In this document: in pieces, positions 60,601-64,000 of the stretch
How positions within the stretch are numbered: the first letter of the stretch is position 1
Layout of the letters: the number at the start of each line of letters is the position of its first letter
The notes under the pieces: generated by a model
What the model saw: the letters and a program-made list of their open reading frames with translations, nothing else
Database searches by the model: none
What the model was told of the DNA's origin: nothing
Source: Viscum album
Taxonomy: Eukaryota; Streptophyta; Magnoliopsida; Santalales; Viscaceae
DNA: 64,000 bases
Direction: 5' to 3'
Assembly: GCA_963277665.1 (NCBI GenBank)
Contig: OY728143.1
Coordinates: forward strand, 532,490,394-532,554,393
Program-made: the position numbers and the translations under genes

Positions 60601-63600
60601 AAAACCATGCATGTTGTATTGAATCATTAATTAAACACTCCTGAAAATGTTACACCTAAAGTTGGTCTAGTCGATGGAATTACCTTCCAACGATATTCTA
60701 TGTTGTGAAATTTTATGCATAGAACAACTTCTCAATGATATGTGTCATAACACATATGCATATGGGTTTTTAATAGTAAATTCATTCCATGATATGAAGG
60801 AATTTTTTTATATATTTTCCCTGAAACATAAAATAATGAATACTTTGTAACAAAAAAATATGTGTGGTTCCCCACAATAATCCATATTCCCTATCAACAT
60901 ACATTAGTCACTACATCTTCATTGTACACAAACTAAGTCATCTACATCACAGATGAACATCTCACCATATATCCATAGGACAAACCATTTGAAATAAGTA
61001 TATTTTCATGTCATTCTAATTGTGTAGAATTATAGAAAAAACATATATGGGTTATCAAAATTTATGTTATTTTATTCAATGTTATAATCATTCCTATGTC
61101 ATCCGCAGAATAATATTTTGGATTACATAAAACATTTATACCCAACATGATAAATATAATGCATAATATTCATAATGAAATTACTATAATAGAGTCAAAA
61201 ATCAATCATTGGTCAATTAAAAATGTATGGAGGGACATACCTATATAATAAATCATAACCTCCAACAACATGTGCATCACTCAAAGAAAAAAACCATATA
61301 AATTTGTGACATTTCTTATCAATAATATAAATTATATAAACACTGGTATCCTAGAATATATTTTGAAAAATTTGTTCTTGAAACTATAGTTAATTATATA
61401 CAATAGATTACCACAGATTCCTAAGACTCATGTACATCATTTCCCAAATAATAAAACAACAGAAAATGAAAAATATTTTTTAACAATTTTCACATCTTGG
61501 CCTAGTTAAACTCATAAACAGTAACCAATCTGGTAGATGACTAGGCCTTAAGAGCACCTATGCATAGTCCAGAGAAAACTTACAAGATGGTGGGGCTATG
61601 TGTGTGCATGTGGGGAGACTATGAACCTAAATCAGAGTTAAAATATTGAGAAAATAACCCAACGTCTTCAATTATAGTACCAACCAAACTCTATAAGTAG
61701 TAAATATAAACTAAACTATAATAAATGATGTTAAATAAGTAAGTCATATACATCAATATCATACATAAAATTTAGATTTCACAATGGTATTATCACACAT
61801 AATGGTGTAAATAAAAATAAATAGAAGAGAAATTTAATGTCTCTAATTCATACAATGAATTGATCCATACCTGATATCTATATGCTAATCTGAGCAATAT
61901 TTCATGATCTATTTCGGGAATTCCTATATTGATCGTATAACAAAGAAAAAATATTTTACTGTACCTCAATGCAATAACATCGCATGGGGGTCGTGAGTAA
62001 ATAACTAATTTGGGGAACTCCTAATGTTTGCCTTAAATATTGCATTAATAATAATATAATATATATGTTTTGTACTCCACCAAATTAATAAAATAATAAC
62101 ATGTAACATTTGAAGGTAAAATGAAATACAATGACATATAATTTATGATAATGCGATCTGATTTTCCTCGACAATACACAATATAATAAAATAATAAAAT
62201 ATTTCCTCAATAAGTACATGGGTCAATCATTTCTATCAATGGGAGACACTATTATTTAGTCATTGAGATGGATGTATAAAAACTCATGTAGTGTGAAATA
62301 AATTTGATTTTTGGGTTTTTATTCCTGATCACTTGTACATACATTATGTAGTATAAATACATTCTCTATGAAAGCTACGTTAGCATGAGGGATTCATTTA
62401 CAAACACTTGAATCGACCATACTAACCTCAATTAACAATAATGGATTGTTCTATATGATATATTCATCCCATAAATATGAAACTATGTTAGATGTCATGC
62501 TTCTCATGTAAACTAAATACTAATAGTTTTCTGAATCAATTTTCCATATTGATATAGAATCACAATAATATGACTTTGATAATCCAAAAGGTGGTAACTT
62601 TTAGATGATTTTTTATAAATCCTCTCTATATTGATGGAAAAATTTGAATTAAATGAACAAAATTTTCCACTTCCCACTACTAGAAAAAAAGTGAGAATAA
62701 TAATTGAGTGTCCCCCAAATCATAGAGAGAGTGTTAGGAATAATTTTGGAAGATCATAATCATCCCCCAGTAGAGATGGCATGATACAAAACATACCATG
62801 ATACATACTCTATATTACATATGTAGGAATACTAACATATGAATATTGGGACATCATATAGTCGAAACAATCATCATGTTATTCTCAATATATAGATTCA
62901 AGAATTTATATTTACGAATACCAATAAAGTAAAATTCAATCAAGTATGATCATAATATTTATCCAAGAATATAAATATGGGAATCCAAATCATTGATCTA
63001 TTTCACATCACACCACATGGGATATGTTTTAGGAATCACTTCTGAATTAATATCTTCAAAAACTACAACCTACTAAATGAATATATATTAGAGTGAGGGT
63101 TATTAAATGATTATAAATAATACTACTTCCAAATATCATTTGGAATCCAATTTTTAAGGAATCTAATGTGTCATAGATTCAATATAAACCAAAAACACAT
63201 AACACAGAATTTCATTCTACATAAAAAATAGGGAATCCACAATGGACTCTATATCAAAATACTATAGATTCATCCTTCTTGGGATCCACTATGTCGAAAC
63301 GTAACTATATTTTTCAATCTAGGGATGCACTATGTTAGTAAAATGGTCTCATGTAAAAAATATGACATTTTATAACATCAAATGCTATTTAATCATGTAC
63401 AAGGTATCATTCCCTTTCAAGAAACATGTGGTCATTCGTCAAATGATACATTCATGAAATGGGTCATTAAATAATATCAATGTAATCAACTCGTTAGAAT
63501 GGTCTACAGGCGCAACCAAAACTGAGTTTTATTAATGATTATCCAACATGGACATTACAAAGGTAGAAATACCTTATAATGAATAATCCCACCACATGAT

Positions 63601-64000
63601 TGGTTTATATAATACTTGATTATAAATGGTCAAATCCTCATCCACTACTATCCTAAACATTAGACTAGATCCCATTGATTTTAAGTGACCCATTGAGTTT
63701 ATAGATAAAAAATATCTGATTTAATTAGTTGATGAACCACTATTATTCATTTTTCTAGAATTAATCTACCTTGGGGGGGCCTATGAATAAAAAATACCAT
63801 AAACCTACCTTGGCACCATAGGTAATGTACAACTGACCACATAAATTTCAACAATAGTTCTCTTAAAATATGCATAGTCTTGTTACATATTCCAAGGCCT
63901 ATCTAATATCATTAAAAGATCTTAATTACTATCTCAAAATGAATTGTTCATAATTAATTAACAATAAAAACATTATTTAAAAATATCAAATCAATAAATT
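54643..64000. other. AT-rich intergenic flank, no gene recognised
   Basis: Same character as the left flank: very low GC, no long open frame. The short minus-strand frames at 57,044-57,438 have no recognisable domain and an ordinary AT-rich composition. No RNA gene or element terminus was found. A slightly less AT-rich patch at about 61,500-61,690 may be an element remnant. Confidence 0.75.

Noticed and set aside
2920..61690. Possible inverted pair of element remnants (about 2,920-3,130 and 61,500-61,690) sharing CATAG and CATGCACAC words
   Set aside because: Only short words match; in AT-rich DNA this is not enough for homology without an alignment score.
1..64000. CRISPR array, bacterial operon or organelle genome segment
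   Set aside because: Repeats found are LTR or minisatellite type with no regular spacers; there is no ribosome-binding-site/gene layout, and no organelle gene, tRNA or rRNA was recognised.

Overview
The window looks like intergenic DNA from a large, repeat-rich flowering-plant nuclear genome. The grounds are four Ty3/gypsy LTR retrotransposons with very long LTRs (2.2-4.7 kb), initiator-tRNA-Met-type primer sites and Tekay/Del-like gag-pol, plus a tRNA-derived SINE, set in very AT-rich flanks. The species cannot be named from sequence alone. I find no host protein-coding gene, rRNA, functional tRNA or CRISPR array.

Layout: 1-12,415 and 54,643-64,000 are AT-rich, gene-free flanks. Everything between is one nested cluster. 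E1 (12,421-54,642, plus strand) is the host element: about 11.2 kb once the insertions are removed, with LTRs 12,421-15,795 and 51,172-54,642. Three other elements landed in its pol gene. E2 (18,222-29,803, plus) is in reverse transcriptase, E3 (30,206-38,409, plus) is in RNase H, and E4 (39,465-50,726, minus) is in integrase. E1 reading frame can be followed across each insertion: 18,221 to 29,809, 30,205 to 38,410, and 39,464 to 50,727 (the last with about 350 bp missing). A tRNA-derived SINE-like sequence (about 35,427-35,549, minus) lies inside E3.

How they relate: E1, E2 and E4 are related families. They have similar LTR termini, homologous gag, and a shared LTR layout: AT-rich start, GGCC-rich block, family-specific tandem array, TGAG/CTCA hairpin, and an acceptor-like AG. 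E3 is more distant and encodes only gag. E2 has lost the RT-RNase H-integrase core. E1 and E4 keep all domains but carry stops, frameshifts and lost catalytic residues, so none looks autonomous now. Hand-aligned LTR segments suggest E3 is youngest (10 differences in 190 bp); E2 is intermediate, and E4 (23 in about 105 bp) and E1 are more diverged.

The least expected structure is the shared LTR architecture. All four elements have a conserved hairpin just upstream of a splice-acceptor-like site. In E2, E3 and E4 both LTRs also keep a donor-like GAG or AAG before GTA. In E1, E2 and E4 a different tandem array sits upstream of the hairpin; the clearest is an 11-copy array of about 50 bp in E2.
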